A stretch of DNA of 34,677 nt from an uncultured Lachnospiraceae bacterium (GTDB taxonomy: Bacteria; Bacillota; Clostridia; Lachnospirales; Lachnospiraceae). A program made the position numbers and the translations under genes. Below the pieces are notes generated by a model that saw only the letters and a program-made list of their open reading frames with translations, searched no databases and was not told where the DNA came from. This document shows, one piece after another, positions 32,340-34,677 of this stretch. Every line of letters begins with the position of its first letter. Within the stretch, counting starts at the first letter, position 1. Location: contig CAMONC010000008.1 in the NCBI GenBank assembly GCA_946620235.1, positions 1-34,677 of the forward strand, in the 5' to 3' direction.

Positions 32340-34677
32340 ATGAAGAAGAGAAGGAAAACCAAGCTTTGGAAAAAGGTCCTGGTAGGATTCATGTCCGCCA
32401 CCATGTTCCTGGGAAACCTGAGCAATCTTTCGATAGAGGCATTTGCCGCTACGGATGATGTGCTGTACGGTGAGGAGGAAGCGGTCGATACAACGGATGT
32501 TGAAACCGCACCCCCGGTGGTTGAGGAACTTGAACCGGAAGTTGAACAGGAGCCGGAAGAAGTCGTATATTATACGGTTTCTTATTATGATTCCGAGGGT
32601 ACTCTGATCGGAAGCTCGGAGTTTGCCGAAGGCTCGGGACTGAGTCTGCCAGCTGTCGATGGTGTTGCTTATTGGACGGATGCCGACGGAGTAGAATATT
32701 TCGAAGGCGATGAAGTTTATGACAATCTCTCTCTCTTTGCTGTAGTTGATGATATAGAAGAAGAAGTAATAGTTGATGAAGATCTTCCCGAAGATCAGGT
32801 ACTGGTATATGCAGTGCTCAAGGATACCGCGGGCGAGTTTATAGATGAGTTCCGTATCACCGAGGATATGTATCTTGCACCCGAGGAGGACAATGATGCT
32901 CCCGCGATCGACGAATATGAGTTCAAAGGCGCTCAGATTGATATGACCCCGGTTACCGAGGTTCTTGTGGATGAGACCGAGGACGGACTACTGGTATATA
33001 CGGTTGACGGTGTGGAGCTTGAGGCGGATGCCGATATCGAGCTCGTATATGAGTCGACAGCATTTGACTACACTGTATCTGTAGAAGTTGTTGACGAGGA
33101 CGGTGCCCTGATCAAGGGTTACGAGACAGCAGAGCTTCCCGAAGCCTTAGAAGGTACCCTAGACCTGGCGGATGCAGGTAATGCTCCGATAGAGGTTGAG
33201 GGTTATGAATATGTAAAGGCTGCTATCGGTGATGAGACAGTATACTCAGTGACCATAGAGCCTACAGATGCTTATTATGAGACCGATAACGGATTTGTGG
33301 ACATCGAGTCCGATCTGCTGATCACTCTGGTTTATGCCGAGAGTGCGGTTGCGACCAACCTGACAGCTACGATCGTTGATGAATTCGGCGATGAGATAGA
33401 TGAGCAGTACACGGCGATGGAACTGCCGGAGTTTGATGCGGACGGCATACTTGTTCTGGATGATCCGGAGCTTCCTCCCGTTGAGGATGTGAAGGTTAAG
33501 ACAGGTCTGTTCAGATCCATTAAGTACACCTATGTTAAATCTGTCATTATCGACAGCAAGACGAACAACAATACCGTTATTTCCGCTCTTAAGGCTGAAG
33601 GAGCCACCGGAGGCCTGGGTACATTCTATTCATATACCACCGACGGCGAGACCTGGACTAAGATCAAAGAGGATACCACGGTACTGTTTGAGTACAGTGA
33701 CGGCAAGAAGACTACCTATACATATGAAGACGGTTACGTGAGGGTGACCGCTACACTTCAGCATGCAAATGCCGTGCCTGATGATGCATACTTCGCAGTA
33801 ACTCCTCTGACAGCAGGATCGGGCTATGATGTGGACACCTATATCGACGCACTGAACGCAAAGGCAGATACCCCTGCGGATTCCGAGGACTTCAAATATA
33901 CCGTAGAGAATACACTGCTCTATGACATAGCTTTCTATACAGATGAAACCATGACCGAGGAGATCGAGCCTGCAGACGGCATGGTGAAGACAGAGATCAC
34001 TTTCCTCCAGAACCAGTTAAAAGATGAACTTGAAGCGGATGATAAGGCGGAACTGATGATCAATCATTTAAGCCTGGCTGAAGGTGCGGTTGAAGAGGCC
34101 GGTACTACCGCCAATGCAAATGTTACAGTTGGCAGTATCAATGTAGAGCCTGTAGCTGCGGAAGTATCTGTCGCAGGTGAGAGTGTTGCATTTTCTACAG
34201 AGGGATATTCGGTATTTACGATATCTTCTCCCTCTATAGGCAAGAAGATCAAAATCGAATTCACAACAGCAGACGGAGCTCCCGTATCTTCCGATAAGCT
34301 TCCATCCGCATATCTCTATGTTTATAAATTTGATGATCAGAACCAGCATGCATTGATCGCACTGGACGGCTCTGTCGGCTCATTTGCGGATGGAGTGCTT
34401 ACTGTAGATGCCGAATTATTAAAGAACAGCAATCTCAGGTCATTTACTTATGGCTCGGATCTTTCCAAATCGTATGGTGTTGAGATCTGGCAGCTCACCA
34501 GTCCTGATAAGGCATCTTCCGCAAATATAAACAGCACTTATGATATGAACAACTTCGTAAAGAGGGTGTACAACTCTCCGTATGAAGAACGCTCCGAACT
34601 GGTAGATATGTATGATTTTGAGTTCCCTGTGGACGATCTTTCATCCACGAGCTCGGACTATGTGATCACTGCCAGAC
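32340..34677 (+). CDS. Large acidic secreted surface protein, partial at 3' end
   Basis: I translated this frame by eye: it is open from the ATG at 32340 to the window edge (779 codons), so the ORF track omitted it for lack of a stop. The start has GGAG six bases upstream. A basic N-terminus (MKKRRKTKLWKKVLVGF) and hydrophobic core end in LSIEAFAATDD, a likely signal-peptidase site. The mature part is very rich in Asp and Glu. Four related beta-type segments begin near residues 77, 153, 241 and 337 (for example YYTVSYYDSEGTLIGSSEF, VSVEVVDEDGALIKGYE), resembling MucBP/InlB-like adhesin repeats. It is probably a wall-anchored adhesin; the sorting signal would lie beyond the window. Confidence 0.85.
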   Translation, partial: MKKRRKTKLWKKVLVGFMSATMFLGNLSNLSIEAFAATDDVLYGEEEAVDTTDVETAPPVVEELEPEVEQEPEEVVYYTVSYYDSEGTLIGSSEFAEGSGLSLPAVDGVAYWTDADGVEYFEGDEVYDNLSLFAVVDDIEEEVIVDEDLPEDQVLVYAVLKDTAGEFIDEFRITEDMYLAPEEDNDAPAIDEYEFKGAQIDMTPVTEVLVDETEDGLLVYTVDGVELEADADIELVYESTAFDYTVSVEVVDEDGALIKGYETAELPEALEGTLDLADAGNAPIEVEGYEYVKAAIGDETVYSVTIEPTDAYYETDNGFVDIESDLLITLVYAESAVATNLTATIVDEFGDEIDEQYTAMELPEFDADGILVLDDPELPPVEDVKVKTGLFRSIKYTYVKSVIIDSKTNNNTVISALKAEGATGGLGTFYSYTTDGETWTKIKEDTTVLFEYSDGKKTTYTYEDGYVRVTATLQHANAVPDDAYFAVTPLTAGSGYDVDTYIDALNAKADTPADSEDFKYTVENTLLYDIAFYTDETMTEEIEPADGMVKTEITFLQNQLKDELEADDKAELMINHLSLAEGAVEEAGTTANANVTVGSINVEPVAAEVSVAGESVAFSTEGYSVFTISSPSIGKKIKIEFTTADGAPVSSDKLPSAYLYVYKFDDQNQHALIALDGSVGSFADGVLTVDAELLKNSNLRSFTYGSDLSKSYGVEIWQLTSPDKASSANINSTYDMNNFVKRVYNSPYEERSELVDMYDFEFPVDDLSSTSSDYVITAR

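Overview
The window looks like chromosomal DNA from an anaerobic Gram-positive bacterium of the Clostridia, most likely a Lachnospiraceae member (Butyrivibrio-like). This is inferred from moderate GC, strong AAGGAGG-type ribosome binding sites, the Firmicutes gene order rimP-nusA-ylxR-ylxQ-infB-rbfA-nrnA-truB-ribF, AddAB rather than RecBCD, a class B sortase, Gram-positive lipoproteins and no outer-membrane genes. All recognised genes are on the + strand. I see no transposase, prophage gene, CRISPR array or rRNA. No stretch over 300 bases lacks a gene.

Layout. 1-373: two 39-bp repeats with inverted ends, a tRNA-Glu(CTC) with promoter and terminator, and a perfect-register 13-bp triplet abutting the rimP start. 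374-8593: the translation/RNA operon (ribosome maturation, NusA, RNase P modulator RnpM, an L7Ae-like protein, IF2, RbfA, NrnA, TruB, RibF), mostly overlapping or nearly so. 8595-17980: an MscS channel, a secreted SH3-NlpC/P60 wall hydrolase and the AddB/AddA recombination nuclease. 17997-24989: a CPBP membrane protease, a GPH-type sugar symporter with its own promoter, a TPR lipoprotein, PyrF, a small membrane protein, a membrane DUF3810-type metallopeptidase-like protein, a SEC-C protein and a CAP-domain lipoprotein ending at a strong terminator. 25064-28347: REP-like GGGGACGG repeats, a class B sortase and a TraX-7TM-PAS-GGDEF fusion. 28375-32227: a promoter, an amino-acid ABC importer (binding lipoprotein, permease, ATPase) with a Na+-coupled NSS transporter, and a terminator. 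32340 to the window end: a very acidic secreted surface protein, open at the right edge and therefore absent from the supplied ORF track.

The most unusual signal is not a gene. The 10-mer GTTTACATAA (either strand) occurs eight times between 7.5 and 29.3 kb, where about 0.07 would be expected by chance. It falls into two extended forms: an exact 13-mer AGTTTACATAACA (four copies, all in truB, addB and addA) and GGTTTACATAA followed by TTC, TCC or AAC (four copies, all to the right). Six copies lie inside unrelated coding sequences, in both orientations and in different reading frames, which points to constraint on the DNA rather than the protein. I cannot assign it to a known system.
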